Positions 20,250 through 29,117 are shown, counted from the stretch's first letter. The stretch: 64,000 bases of DNA from Neoasaia chiangmaiensis (GCF_002005465.1 NZ_CP014691.1:1674001-1738000); one strand, 5' to 3'. The notes: a model not told the origin generated them from the sequence alone. Numbers and translations are program-made.

Positions 20250-20942
20250 ATGCGACTGACCCGATACCTGCCTGCCCTCTGCCTGATGACGCCCCTCGTC
20301 GCGCAGGCACAGATCACCCCGTCTTCCAGCGCGATCAATCTCGCGGGTTTCAACCTGCTGGAAACGCCGCAGGGGCACGCCGTTCTGGAACCATCCACGC
20401 AGGGGCGCGGCGGCACCATCGCATCGCCGGCAGGCGTGACGCTGGGCATGGATGCCGTGCGCTCCTCGAACTATCACACCGTGCGCCCGGCCATCGCGCT
20501 ACAGGAGACGCAGCGTTTTCGTCCGCAGGATGGCGTGACGGTGTATGACGCGGCACTGCATCTGGATCGTCTTCCGCGCAGGGGCCACACGGTAATCGCC
20601 GAGATCACCGCCGACGACCAGCCGCGTCTGGAGCTGGCTGTCGAGGGCGATACGGTGATCGTCACGGATGCAATTCCCGGCGCGGCGCCGTTCAGGGCGG
20701 TGGGCGGCACGATCTCGCCATCACGCAATGTCGCCTACCGGATCGCGATCCTGCCGAATGGCGGTGTCGGCATCACGGTGAACGGCATCAAGGGGGTGTA
20801 TGCACTACCGGTTCAGGAAGCGCTGAGCTTCCGCACGGGGCTGATGGTCAGCGACGACATCGGGCATCGTCCCGATATTGCTCAGGTCACCTTCATGCGG
20901 CTGACCAATACCCACCGCCCAACCATCGGCGGCACGATCTGA
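20250..20942 (+). CDS. Secreted protein of unknown function
   Basis: A 230-residue protein with a clear signal peptide (residues 1-21, ending A-Q-A). The mature part is rich in beta-strand-like alternation and has no cysteines in catalytic arrangement or recognised motif. A laminin-G/lyase-like beta sandwich is possible but is only an impression. Base composition returns to that of the host here, marking the right edge of the AT-rich island. A TATAAT hexamer at 20197-20202 lies about 47 bases before the ATG and may be its -10 box. It converges on the antiporter gene. Confidence 0.7.
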   Translation: MRLTRYLPALCLMTPLVAQAQITPSSSAINLAGFNLLETPQGHAVLEPSTQGRGGTIASPAGVTLGMDAVRSSNYHTVRPAIALQETQRFRPQDGVTVYDAALHLDRLPRRGHTVIAEITADDQPRLELAVEGDTVIVTDAIPGAAPFRAVGGTISPSRNVAYRIAILPNGGVGITVNGIKGVYALPVQEALSFRTGLMVSDDIGHRPDIAQVTFMRLTNTHRPTIGGTI

Positions 20943-20952
20943 TACCTGCGCC

Positions 20953-22197
20953 TCAGCCGGGGTAGAGTCGGCGCGCGACACGTTCCATCGTCAGACCCTG
21001 CACGACGATGGTGAACACGACGACGCCGTAACAGATGGGCAGAAGGAGGGCCCGCAGCTCCCCCGGCGGCAATCCCAACGCAAGTGAGACGGAAATACCG
21101 CCACGCAGGCCGCCCCAGGTCAGGACGCCCAGCATACGGCCACGGTCCCAATGCAGGAGATAGCCCGGCAGCGTCGAGAACAGCACGCTCAGGCAGCGTG
21201 CGCCCAATGACAAGGGGATGACGATCGCCGTCATCAGCATGGCCGTTCCGTCCGGCGTTACGTCCAGGATCTGCAGGCCGATCAGCAGGAACAACAATAC
21301 GTTCAGCACCTCGTCGATCAGGTTCCAGGCCGAATCGAGTTCCCCGCGGGAAGCAGGCTCGACCGTCGCGCCATCGTTTCTGGCACCGAAGCACAGGCCC
21401 GCCACCACGACGGCGATCGGCCCGGACATGCCGAAGCGATTGGCCATGCTGAAAGTCCCCGTCGCGAGCGCGAGGGAAATCAGGAGATCGATATGCGCGT
21501 CGCGCTGGGCACGCAGAAGACGCAGGGCGATCCATCCGGTCACGGCACCCAGCAGGCCGCCGCCGATCGCTTCCCGGCAGAAGGCGACGGCCATGTCCGT
21601 CCAGACAAGATCGTGACGATCACCCGTCGCCAGACCGATCGTGACACCGAAGATCACGACGCCGACCCCGTCGTTGAACAGGCTTTCGCCGGCGAAAACA
21701 GCCTGTAACGGTCCCGGCAGCCCCAAACGCTTCAACATGCCCACGACCGAGACCGGGTCCGTCGGTGCAAGGATCGCCCCGAGCACGACGCACCAGCTGA
21801 ACGGGATCGGCCGCTCAAGGAGGGAGCACAGGAGCCAGACCGCCGCCGCCAGAAAAACGACGGAGAGGATGGTGCCCAGAACAGCCAGCGCCGCGACGGA
21901 GGCCAGACGGGCGCGCAGATGCGCGAGGTTCACCTGCATCGCGCCGGCGAAAAGCAGGAAACACAGCGCGCCATTCAGCAGCGCCTGCGGCAGGTTGATG
22001 AGGCGCAGCGCCGTTCTCGGCCACGCCTGCAAATCGTAGGCGGGAATCAACGGGTTGAGCACCATCACCAGCATCGACAGCAGCAGGGAAAACACCAGCA
22101 CGCCAATCGTCATCGGCAGGCGGAGCGTGTGATGGTTGGCCATGCTCAACAGGGTGGACAGCGTCAGGAGCACGGCGATCAGGGTAATGGTATCCAT
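20953..22197 (-). CDS. CPA1-family Na+(K+)/H+ antiporter
   Basis: A 414-residue membrane protein with about twelve hydrophobic helices. The segment A-I-L-A-P-T-D-P-V-S-V-V-G and the F-N-D-G-V-G-V-V-I-F helix with conserved N-D/D-G pair are CPA1 (NhaP/NHE) signatures; the T-D-P and N-D residues form the ion-binding site. The C-terminal cytoplasmic domain is missing or very short compared with long NhaP proteins. It would exchange cytosolic cations for protons, useful in acid-forming hosts. Ion preference cannot be predicted. Confidence 0.88.
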   Translation of the reverse strand: MDTITLIAVLLTLSTLLSMANHHTLRLPMTIGVLVFSLLLSMLVMVLNPLIPAYDLQAWPRTALRLINLPQALLNGALCFLLFAGAMQVNLAHLRARLASVAALAVLGTILSVVFLAAAVWLLCSLLERPIPFSWCVVLGAILAPTDPVSVVGMLKRLGLPGPLQAVFAGESLFNDGVGVVIFGVTIGLATGDRHDLVWTDMAVAFCREAIGGGLLGAVTGWIALRLLRAQRDAHIDLLISLALATGTFSMANRFGMSGPIAVVVAGLCFGARNDGATVEPASRGELDSAWNLIDEVLNVLLFLLIGLQILDVTPDGTAMLMTAIVIPLSLGARCLSVLFSTLPGYLLHWDRGRMLGVLTWGGLRGGISVSLALGLPPGELRALLLPICYGVVVFTIVVQGLTMERVARRLYPG

Positions 22198-22252
22198 GGA
22201 ACAGATGGCTGGCGGTTCCCCTGACGGACGTCAAGAAAAACACGCCCGCCGC

Positions 22253-22819
22253 TCATGCAGCCCGGTTCGGCAGCTTCGCCACCCAGTCGGCCACGGAATC
22301 TCCGCTGCCGATGTCATTCTGGATCAGTCCGTCGACCATGAATGTCGGGGAGACGTGAACACCGTTCTGCCGCGCGTATTGGCAGTGCCATTTGATGGCG
22401 CGATCGAGATCGGGAATGGCGAATGCCGCATGCAACGCGACGCCGCTATATCGTTCGAGCCGGGCGATGATATCGTTCGGCGTGGCGTTCATGTTCGGGC
22501 CACCGGCATGATGCTCGAATTCGAACGCCTCGCGATGCGCTCCGATCGCCGCCATGACGCGTTTGGCCGTTTCCCTGCCGCCGTCCAGCGTCGAAGCCGC
22601 CAGGATGCAGCGCGTCAGCACGCCGGAGAACATGTGCCATGGTTGCGATTGCAGGCGGATTTTCATCGTGACGCGATCGGCCCCGGCTTCGGCGAGAAAA
22701 TCGTCGAGCTTGCCGAAAGCGCGGACGGAGAACGGACAGGTCGGCTCCAGAAAAACCTCGAACGTCAGATCGCCGTGTCCCCATACAAGTGGATCCGCAC
22801 GCCAGTTCGTCTCAGTCAT
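22253..22819 (-). CDS. DsbA-family thioredoxin-fold protein with single active-site cysteine
   Basis: A 188-residue protein with the thioredoxin/DsbA fold pattern: T-F-E-V-F-L-E-P-T-C-P-F-S near residue 20, a helical insertion, and the cis-proline region V-S-P-T-F-M-V-D-G. The usual C-P-x-C is C-P-F-S, so only the first cysteine is present; it cannot form the internal disulfide and may be a glutathione- or isomerase-type relative. There is no signal peptide, so it acts in the cytosol. AAGGA is 8 bases before the ATG. Divergent from the small helix-hairpin-helix gene. Confidence 0.8.
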   Translation of the reverse strand: MTETNWRADPLVWGHGDLTFEVFLEPTCPFSVRAFGKLDDFLAEAGADRVTMKIRLQSQPWHMFSGVLTRCILAASTLDGGRETAKRVMAAIGAHREAFEFEHHAGGPNMNATPNDIIARLERYSGVALHAAFAIPDLDRAIKWHCQYARQNGVHVSPTFMVDGLIQNDIGSGDSVADWVAKLPNRAA

Positions 22820-22891
22820 CGCTGGTTCCTTTGCCTGAAACCTATGATACGCTTGGCTTGCCCGCTCCGTTGCCTGACAGGTTCATGTTCC

Positions 22892-23185
22892 ATGTCTGCT
22901 GCCGCTCGCGCCCACCCACTTCTCGCACTGCGCAATATTGGCAAGGCGGCGCTGGCGGATTTCAGGATTCTGGGCATCACCACCGTCGAGCAACTGGCGA
23001 CGCAGGATGCCGACACGCTTTACGTGGCGCTCTGCCGCAAGACCGGCACGCGTCACGATCCGTGCGTGCATGACGTGTTCGCCGCCGCCATCCATCAGGC
23101 ACGCACGGGCGAGGCGCTGAACTGGTGGCAGTTCACGCCGGCGCGCCGCGACCGTCAACAACGGGGCGATTTCCCCGCTGTCTGA
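22892..23185 (+). CDS. Small helix-hairpin-helix protein (Cdd1/pathogenicity-locus family)
   Basis: A 97-residue protein. Residues 9-45 read L-L-A-L-R-N-I-G-K-A-A-L-A-D-F-R-I-L-G-I followed by a second helix pair, the helix-hairpin-helix pattern of the Cdd1 family. The family's conserved C-terminal segment with D-P-C-V-H-D-V-F-A-A-A-I and N-W-W is also present. The function of the family is unknown; DNA binding is inferred from the fold. An ATG at 22892 is the best start; the frame is open far upstream but only over the opposing DsbA-like gene. Confidence 0.78.
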   Translation: MSAAARAHPLLALRNIGKAALADFRILGITTVEQLATQDADTLYVALCRKTGTRHDPCVHDVFAAAIHQARTGEALNWWQFTPARRDRQQRGDFPAV

Positions 23186-23190
23186 CTGAT

Positions 23191-24168
23191 TCAGAACTTT
23201 TCGCCGACCATTTCCTCGCTCTTGCGCCAGAGCGCCTCGGCGCGGTCCGGGTCGAGCGCATAAGCCCGCACGCCTTCGTTCATCAGGCCGAGCGGCTGAT
23301 CGTCCGGCACGATGTGGCTGACATGACAGTTCTCGCAGTAATGCGCACCGACGGCATCGGCATCCGCCACCACGCCGGCCCAGACGGACGTCGCCGCGCC
23401 CTGCGGCACGGTCTTGAACTGGAACGGCGGCTGGCCTTCCGCTGCCGCCTGTTCGTTGATCTGCGCCACCATGGCCTCGATCTGGCCCGCCGGCATATGG
23501 CGCGCAAGTTCGGTCATGATGCCACCGGGATGCACGGCCGTCGCGCGCACGCCGCGTGCGCGATGGCGCCGGTCGAACGCGACGGCAAAAAGAATATTCG
23601 CGGTCTTGGAACGACCATAGGCCACGAACGGCGCATATTCCGTGGTCCTGAAGTCGGGGTCATCGAGATCGACATCGGCGAAGCGATGGCCGGACGATGC
23701 GAGGTTCACCAGCCGCGCCCCATCGCGCAGCAGACCGGCAATCCGGTTCACGAGAACGAAATGGCCCAGATGGTTGGTGCCGAACTGCGTCTCGAAACCA
23801 TCCTTCGTATAACCGAGCGGCGTCGCCATGACACCGGCATTGGCAACGATCAGGTCGAAGGCATCGCCGCGTGCGTTCAGGGCGTCGGCGCAGGCGCGCA
23901 CGCTGGCGAGATCGGCCAGATCGAGTTCGACCACCTCGAAGCCGCCGCCGCTGTCCTGCGCGGCCTGCCGCACGACGTCCGTGGTCTTATCGGCCTTCGC
24001 CAGATCGCGCGCCGTGCCGATGACGTGCGCGCCGCGTGCCGCGAGCGCCCGTGCGGTCTCGATCCCCAGCCCTGCGGAAACCCCCGTCACAAGCACACGC
24101 CTGCCCTGGAGAGAGACAGTGCCGAGCACGTCGTCGGTCGTGGATGTCGCGCCGAAAGTTTGTGTCAT
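23191..24168 (-). CDS. Short-chain dehydrogenase/reductase (WW-oxidoreductase-like)
   Basis: A 325-residue Rossmann-fold oxidoreductase. V-T-G-V-S-A-G-L-G is the cofactor loop, A-N-A-G-V-M follows, and Y-G-R-S-K gives the catalytic tyrosine and lysine, with the serine in N-L-A-S-S. The length and the C-terminal region match the retinol dehydrogenase/WW-domain oxidoreductase-like subgroup. The long upstream open frame is spurious: the ATG at 24168 has CGGAG 7 bases before it and begins the conserved protein. It is divergent from a tetR gene over two tandem palindromes, so TetR probably represses it. Confidence 0.9.
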   Translation of the reverse strand: MTQTFGATSTTDDVLGTVSLQGRRVLVTGVSAGLGIETARALAARGAHVIGTARDLAKADKTTDVVRQAAQDSGGGFEVVELDLADLASVRACADALNARGDAFDLIVANAGVMATPLGYTKDGFETQFGTNHLGHFVLVNRIAGLLRDGARLVNLASSGHRFADVDLDDPDFRTTEYAPFVAYGRSKTANILFAVAFDRRHRARGVRATAVHPGGIMTELARHMPAGQIEAMVAQINEQAAAEGQPPFQFKTVPQGAATSVWAGVVADADAVGAHYCENCHVSHIVPDDQPLGLMNEGVRAYALDPDRAEALWRKSEEMVGEKF

Positions 24169-24221
24169 GATAGGCTCCGAAAGAACGAGGGGCGCGCCGG
24201 GGCGTGTCCGAAAATATAAAC

Positions 24222-24262
24222 GGAATGTTGTTCCGCTTATTATGTGCGGAGTGATATTCCGC
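24222..24262. promoter_or_regulatory. Two tandem palindromes, likely TetR operators
   Basis: The 113-base gap between the divergent oxidoreductase and tetR genes holds two related dyads: CGGAA-N5-TTCCG at 24222-24236 and GCGGA-N7-TCCGC at 24246-24262. Each right half continues into the same sequence TTCCGCTTA. Their centres are 25 bases apart. Symmetry, repetition and location fit operators for the adjacent TetR protein. Confidence 0.7.
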
Positions 24263-24281
24263 TTAACAAGAGGGGAGACGT

Positions 24282-24866
24282 TTGTCCGACGCGAAAAAAT
24301 CCGCCCGGCGACCACGCCGCGATGGGGCGGAGAACCGCCGGAAACTGATCGAGGCCACGAAAGCGGCGTTTTCAGCGGGGGAGCACGATGTTCGCATGGA
24401 CGAGATCGCGCGCCGCGCCGGTGTCGGCGTCGGGACACTTTATCGCCATTTCCCTAATCGGGACGCCCTGATCGAGGCTGTCTATCGTGCGGAGGTCGAA
24501 AAGCTGGCCGACATGGCCCGGCAGCTGGCCCGGACCCATGCCCCGCTCGATGCCCTACGCGCGTGGATGCTGGTGTTCGTCGACTACGTCGCGGCCAAGC
24601 AGCTCATCGCGCCGGCGCTCAACGTGCTGGTCAGTGGATCGTGCACGCTTTACCAGACGACAAGCGACGTGATTACGACGGCCATCGACACGCTGACGGC
24701 ACGTGCCGTGGCCAGCGGCGATCTGCGGGCCGACGTGGAGCCGATGGACCTGCTGCGCGCGCTTGTCGGCGTCTCGAACGTGGCCGCCGCGCCCGACTGG
24801 GCGGCAGGGGCGCGGCGACTGGTGGACATCCTGATCGCCGGTTCGCGGTCAGGCGCGCAACCGTAG
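24282..24866 (+). CDS. TetR-family transcriptional regulator
   Basis: A 194-residue regulator. The N-terminal helix-turn-helix reads M-D-E-I-A-R-R-A-G-V-G-V-G-T-L-Y-R-H-F-P, the TetR signature; the C-terminal ligand domain matches the AefR/SBP-like group. It starts with TTG at 24282, five bases after GGGGAG. It is divergent from an oxidoreductase gene and most likely represses it and itself through the two palindromes between them. Its last 18 bases overlap the 3' end of the opposing lysE-type gene. Confidence 0.9.
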   Translation: MSDAKKSARRPRRDGAENRRKLIEATKAAFSAGEHDVRMDEIARRAGVGVGTLYRHFPNRDALIEAVYRAEVEKLADMARQLARTHAPLDALRAWMLVFVDYVAAKQLIAPALNVLVSGSCTLYQTTSDVITTAIDTLTARAVASGDLRADVEPMDLLRALVGVSNVAAAPDWAAGARRLVDILIAGSRSGAQP

Positions 24867-25481
24867 CAGCAACCCGCCGAATCCCATGAAGATGGTGCCG
24901 GTGACACGGTTGAACAGGCGCTTCATGCCTGGCCCGGAGATGACACGGGCCACCCCCTGCCCACCGATGCCGTATGTCAGGAGCCAGAACATCTCGCTGA
25001 TCATGAAGGTCGCGATCAGAATGACGAATTGCGGCGCGGATGGCGCGTGACGATTGATGAATTGCGGGAAGAAGGCAGCGGCGAACAGGAGCAGTTTGGG
25101 ATTGCTGATCCCGATCAGGAAGCCGCCGCGATAAAGCTGGCGAAGAGACAGCCCGGGCGTCGCCAGCGTCTCGCCTGTCGCGGCAGGCGCATCGTGCACG
25201 GGCGCGCGCCAGGCCTTGATCCCGAGATAGATGAGATAGGCCGCGCCCGCATAACGGATCACGTCGAACAGGCGCGGCTCGGCAGCCAGAAGCGTACCGA
25301 CCCCGGCAGCGGAGACCACCAGCGCCAGGAACAGCGCCGTCAGGCAACCGCCCATCGCGGCGAGACTGCGGCGCAGGCCGACATGCACGCTGCGCGACAG
25401 GGCATGCAACATGTTCGGCCCCGGCGTGCCCGAAAGAAGAAAGACGGTGACCGCGAACAACCACCACGTATGCAGCGTCAT
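24849..25481 (-). CDS. LysE-family amino-acid/metabolite exporter
   Basis: A 210-residue inner-membrane protein with six hydrophobic helices. The N-terminal L-L-S-G-T-P-G-P-N-M segment and the G-F-L-I-G-I-S-N-P-K motif in the middle are typical of the LysE/RhtB exporters. The substrate (amino acid, homoserine lactone or other) cannot be told. The ATG at 25481 has AAGGGA seven bases before it; an open extension upstream lacks support. It converges on tetR with an 18-base overlap. Confidence 0.88.
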   Translation of the reverse strand: MTLHTWWLFAVTVFLLSGTPGPNMLHALSRSVHVGLRRSLAAMGGCLTALFLALVVSAAGVGTLLAAEPRLFDVIRYAGAAYLIYLGIKAWRAPVHDAPAATGETLATPGLSLRQLYRGGFLIGISNPKLLLFAAAFFPQFINRHAPSAPQFVILIATFMISEMFWLLTYGIGGQGVARVISGPGMKRLFNRVTGTIFMGFGGLLLRLRA

Positions 25482-25783
25482 GCCAGTTCCCTTGTCATGT
25501 TTGCATGAATGGCAGGGCTGACTATCGCCCGATGCACGGCCCCGCGGCAATTTCCCGTATATTTCCGATGAATTAAATGTTATTCATTTTTCCAGGTCGT
25601 CTTTCATTCTGGAAGTGCGACTATTCGGTCTTTTTTCCTTCGCAGTGGCACTTTCCTGAATCACGCCTGTCGTGGATCGTCGCCCAGTCCACCGTGTGGC
25701 TTTGCCGCTGCGCGATACCGGACGCTGCCCCCTCAGACGTCGCAGGACTCTCCGCCGTTTTCACGTAGGGGAATCATGAAACA
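25482..25783. other. Upstream region of nuoL
   Basis: Some 300 bases with no supportable gene. A small open frame at 25577-25768 has no family resemblance. A dyad ATGAAT-N8-ATTCAT lies at 25568-25587 in a locally AT-rich stretch and could mark the promoter of either flanking gene. AGGGGA at about 25766-25771 probably serves nuoL. Confidence 0.4.
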
Positions 25784-27628
25784 ATGCATGCGACACTCCT
25801 GCCGTTCATCGTGCTTTGTCCCCTGATCGGGGGCGCTCTCCTTCTTCTTTCCGCCGGTCGAATGCCACGGCTCGCCACGGGTTTCGTCGGTGTCGGCTCC
25901 ATCGGTCTCGCAGCCTTGCTGGCGGCATGGCAGGCCCGACTTTTCGCTTATCTTCCCGATACGGTCGGCAGCGTGCAGACACCGCTCTGGAGCTGGATGC
26001 ACGGCGCGGGACTCGATATCCGGATCGGCTTCACGCTCGACGCATTGTCCGTCGTCATGATGCTGGTCGTCACGGGCGTCGGGTTCCTGATCCATCTCTA
26101 TGCCTATGGCTACATGCGTGACGATCCCGATATCGCGCGCTTCTTCAGCTACATGAACCTGTTCGTCGCCGCCATGCTGGTGCTGGTCTTCGCGAACGAC
26201 CTGCTGGGGTTGTATGTCGGCTGGGAGGGCGTGGGGGTCTGCTCCTATCTGTTGATCGGTTTCTGGTACAAGGAAGCCGCCAATACCGCAGCGGCGAACA
26301 AGGCCTTCGTCGTCACGCGCATCGGCGATGCGATCATGCTGTGCGGCCTGTTGCTGCTGGCCGTCCATGCCGGCACGCTCGATATCGCGACATTGACGCA
26401 TCCGCAGCCGGGCGTCCTCTCGCCCCATATCGTCACCGTCGCCTCTTTCCTGCTGTTCGGTGGCGCAATCGCCAAATCGGCGCAGGTGCCGTTGCAGACT
26501 TGGCTGCCGGACGCCATGGCAGGCCCGACCCCGGTTTCCGCGCTGATTCATGCCGCGACGATGGTGACGGCGGGCGTTTATCTGATCGCCCGGCTGCATC
26601 TGCTGTTCGCGATGGCACCACTGGTCATGACGGCCGTCAGTGTCGTGGGCGTCGTCACGCTCCTGCTGGCGGCGGGTGCCGCGCTGGTGCAGACCGACAT
26701 CAAGCGCATTCTCGCCTATTCCACCATGAGCCAGCTTGGCTACATGTTCCTCGCGCTGGGCAGCGGCGCCTGGGAAGCATCGATCTTCCACCTCGTCACC
26801 CATGCTTTCTTCAAGGCCCTGCTCTTCATGACGGCGGGCGCGATCATCCTGCGCCTGCATCATGAGCAGGACATCTTCAGGATGGGCGGGCTGGCACGGA
26901 AGATGCCGTGGATTACGGCCGCGTTCGTGGCCGGCTCGGCGGCTCTGGCCGGCCTGCCGGTCATCACGGCCGGATTCTACAGCAAGGAGATGATCCTCCA
27001 GAACGCCTGGCATTCTGATCCGCTGCTGTGGGGCGGGGCGCTGCTGGGCGCCTTCATGACCTCGACCTATATCTTCCGCTGCGTGTTCATCGTCTTTCTT
27101 GGCGCCCCACGCACCGAGCCCCATGGCCGCACGGGCTGGACGATGGCCGTGCCGCTCGTCTGCCTGACGGTTCTCGCACTGGCGGGCGGCATGATCGACG
27201 CCCCCAGCCCGCTGACGCCGGGCCATATGCTCTCGCGTCTCGTCTCGCCGTTCTTCGGCAAGCCGGGCGCGGAGGGCGCGACATGGCTGATGGTCGTCGG
27301 CTCGCTGATCCCGCCGATGGGCATCGTGCTCGCGTGGCTGATGTGGCGGTATGGCGATCGCATGCCGGCGATGAACCCGCTGGCGCGGCTGGCCCGCACC
27401 GGCTGGGGGTTCGATACGGTCTATGACCGTCTGGTGGTCACGCCGTTCGTGGCGCTCGGCCGCCTCAACATCAATGACATCTTCGATCGTCTCTCCACAG
27501 GGGCCGCAGCCGGCGCGGATGCCGGCGGCCATCTGCTGGGGCGGATGCAGAATGGACAAGTCCGCCGCTATGCCAGCTGGATCGCAGCGGGCACGGTAGC
27601 GGCCCTTTGCCTGGCGGTGTTCTCATGA
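25784..27628 (+). CDS. nuoL: NADH-quinone oxidoreductase subunit L-like (NuoL)
   Basis: A 614-residue antiporter-like membrane subunit with about 15-16 hydrophobic helices. G-W-E-G-V-G-V-C-S-Y-L-L-I-G-F-W and Q-V-P-L-Q-T-W-L-P-D-A-M-A-G-P-T-P-V-S-A-L-I-H-A-A-T are the NuoL signatures, with the proton-path glutamate and lysines. The C-terminal part includes the long lateral helix region, and a final helix, as in true NuoL, so it is longer than DabB or MrpD. nuoM begins inside its stop codon. No other complex I gene lies near: upstream is lysE, and no nuoN follows. Confidence 0.93.
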   Translation: MHATLLPFIVLCPLIGGALLLLSAGRMPRLATGFVGVGSIGLAALLAAWQARLFAYLPDTVGSVQTPLWSWMHGAGLDIRIGFTLDALSVVMMLVVTGVGFLIHLYAYGYMRDDPDIARFFSYMNLFVAAMLVLVFANDLLGLYVGWEGVGVCSYLLIGFWYKEAANTAAANKAFVVTRIGDAIMLCGLLLLAVHAGTLDIATLTHPQPGVLSPHIVTVASFLLFGGAIAKSAQVPLQTWLPDAMAGPTPVSALIHAATMVTAGVYLIARLHLLFAMAPLVMTAVSVVGVVTLLLAAGAALVQTDIKRILAYSTMSQLGYMFLALGSGAWEASIFHLVTHAFFKALLFMTAGAIILRLHHEQDIFRMGGLARKMPWITAAFVAGSAALAGLPVITAGFYSKEMILQNAWHSDPLLWGGALLGAFMTSTYIFRCVFIVFLGAPRTEPHGRTGWTMAVPLVCLTVLALAGGMIDAPSPLTPGHMLSRLVSPFFGKPGAEGATWLMVVGSLIPPMGIVLAWLMWRYGDRMPAMNPLARLARTGWGFDTVYDRLVVTPFVALGRLNINDIFDRLSTGAAAGADAGGHLLGRMQNGQVRRYASWIAAGTVAALCLAVFS

Positions 27629-29112
27629 TGATGCTCCCTGCCCTGGTCATCCTCCCGCTGCTGGGCGGCATCGTCGCCTGGCTCGTCGGACGGAACGCGA
27701 CCGATTCCCGCCTGCCCTGGTATGTCTCGATCGCCACGCTGGTGATCGAGACCGGGCTCCTGCTGGCCACCACCGTCGCGGCCATGAGCGCGACCGGACC
27801 ATGGCTCGCGCATTTCTCCATGCCGTGGGTTCCCCTCCTTGGCATCGACGCGCGGCTGGACATGGACGGGCTCAGCCTCGTCCTGCTCTGGCTGTCCCTG
27901 ATCCTGTCGTTCCTGTGTATCGTCGTCTCGGCCCGCGACCAGCATGAGTCGGGGCTGTTTCAGGCCATGCTGCTGGCCACAATCTCGGGCGTGAACGGCG
28001 TTTTCGTCGCCACCGACATGTTCCTGTTCTTCTTCTTCTGGGAACTGATGCTGGTGCCGATGTATGTTCTGATCCTGCAATGGGGTCATGAAGAGCGCCA
28101 GCGCGCGGCGATGAAGTTCTTCCTGTTCACGCAGGGTAGCGGACTGTTGATGCTGCTGTCCGTCCTCGGGCTTGTCTGGGTGCATTTCCAGCGCACCGGC
28201 GTGCTGACTTTCGATTACTTCGCGCTCGCGAACACGCCCATGTCCGCCACCCTGTCCATGGTGCTGATGCTGGGATTCTTCATTGCCTTTGCCGTGAAGC
28301 TGCCGGTCGTGCCGCTGCATATCTGGCTGCCGGACACCCACACGCAGGCGCCGACGGCGGGCAGCGTCCTGCTGGCCGGAATCCTGCTGAAAACCGGTGG
28401 CTACGGACTGATCCGCTTCGTCGTCATGCTCTTCCCCACGGCGGCGGCACATTTCACGACATGGGCGCTGGCGCTCGGGGTGGCCGGCATTCTCTACGGC
28501 GCCTGGCTGTCCATGGTGCAAACCGACATGAAGCGGCTGGTGGCCTATAGCAGCGTCAGCCACCTCGGCTTCGTGCTGATCGGCGTCTTTTCCGGCACAC
28601 CGCTGGGCGTCGAAGGCGCGGTGGTGCAGATGGTGGCGCATGGGCTGAGCACGGGCGCGCTGTTCACCATCGTCGGCTCGTTGCAGGACAGGCTGCACAC
28701 GCGCGACATGCGGCAGATGGGCGGCCTGTGGCCGATGCTGCCACACCTCTCGGCCATGGGACTGATCTTCTCCATCGCCTCTCTCGGCCTGCCGGGCATG
28801 GGCAATTTCGTGGGCGAGTTCCTGGTGCTGTTCGCGGTCTGGCATGTCAGCCCGCTGGCGGCGGTGCTCGGCACGGTCGGGCTGGTCCTGTCGGCCGTCT
28901 ATTCGCTGACGATGATGGGGCGTGCGTTCTTCGGGCCGGAGCGGAAGGATCGTGCCGCCCTGCCGGATTTCGGCTTTCGCCCCATGGTGTTGCTGGGCGT
29001 CACGCTCGTCATGCTGATCGCACTCGGCACCTATCCGCAACCCGTTCTGGATCTGGTGACACCCGCGCAGGCGGCAAGCGCCCCCGGCACGGCGCTTCGT
29101 CCGATGCGCTAA
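27625..29112 (+). CDS. nuoM: NADH-quinone oxidoreductase subunit M-like (NuoM)
   Basis: A 495-residue subunit with about 14 helices. F-F-F-F-W-E-L-M-L-V-P-M-Y has the conserved proton-path glutamate, and K-L-P-V-V-P-L-H-I-W-L-P-D-T-H-T-Q-A-P-T-A-G-S has the lysine and the quinone-oxidoreductase M signature. The start at 27625 overlaps the nuoL stop (ATGA). In complex I it translocates protons; standing with nuoL alone it could belong to a split complex I locus or to another proton-linked complex. A strong stem-loop follows the gene. Confidence 0.93.
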   Translation: MMMLPALVILPLLGGIVAWLVGRNATDSRLPWYVSIATLVIETGLLLATTVAAMSATGPWLAHFSMPWVPLLGIDARLDMDGLSLVLLWLSLILSFLCIVVSARDQHESGLFQAMLLATISGVNGVFVATDMFLFFFFWELMLVPMYVLILQWGHEERQRAAMKFFLFTQGSGLLMLLSVLGLVWVHFQRTGVLTFDYFALANTPMSATLSMVLMLGFFIAFAVKLPVVPLHIWLPDTHTQAPTAGSVLLAGILLKTGGYGLIRFVVMLFPTAAAHFTTWALALGVAGILYGAWLSMVQTDMKRLVAYSSVSHLGFVLIGVFSGTPLGVEGAVVQMVAHGLSTGALFTIVGSLQDRLHTRDMRQMGGLWPMLPHLSAMGLIFSIASLGLPGMGNFVGEFLVLFAVWHVSPLAAVLGTVGLVLSAVYSLTMMGRAFFGPERKDRAALPDFGFRPMVLLGVTLVMLIALGTYPQPVLDLVTPAQAASAPGTALRPMR

Positions 29113-29117
29113 TCACA

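Noticed and set aside
25577-25768. 63-codon frame upstream of nuoL, considered as a possible nuoK
   Set aside because: nuoK has about 100 residues with three helices; this peptide is not hydrophobic enough and lacks its glutamates.
25733-29040. Two long minus-strand frames opposite nuoL and nuoM (608 and 490 codons)
   Set aside because: Composition is His/Gln/Arg-rich, as expected from antisense of membrane-protein codons; no start signals or motifs.
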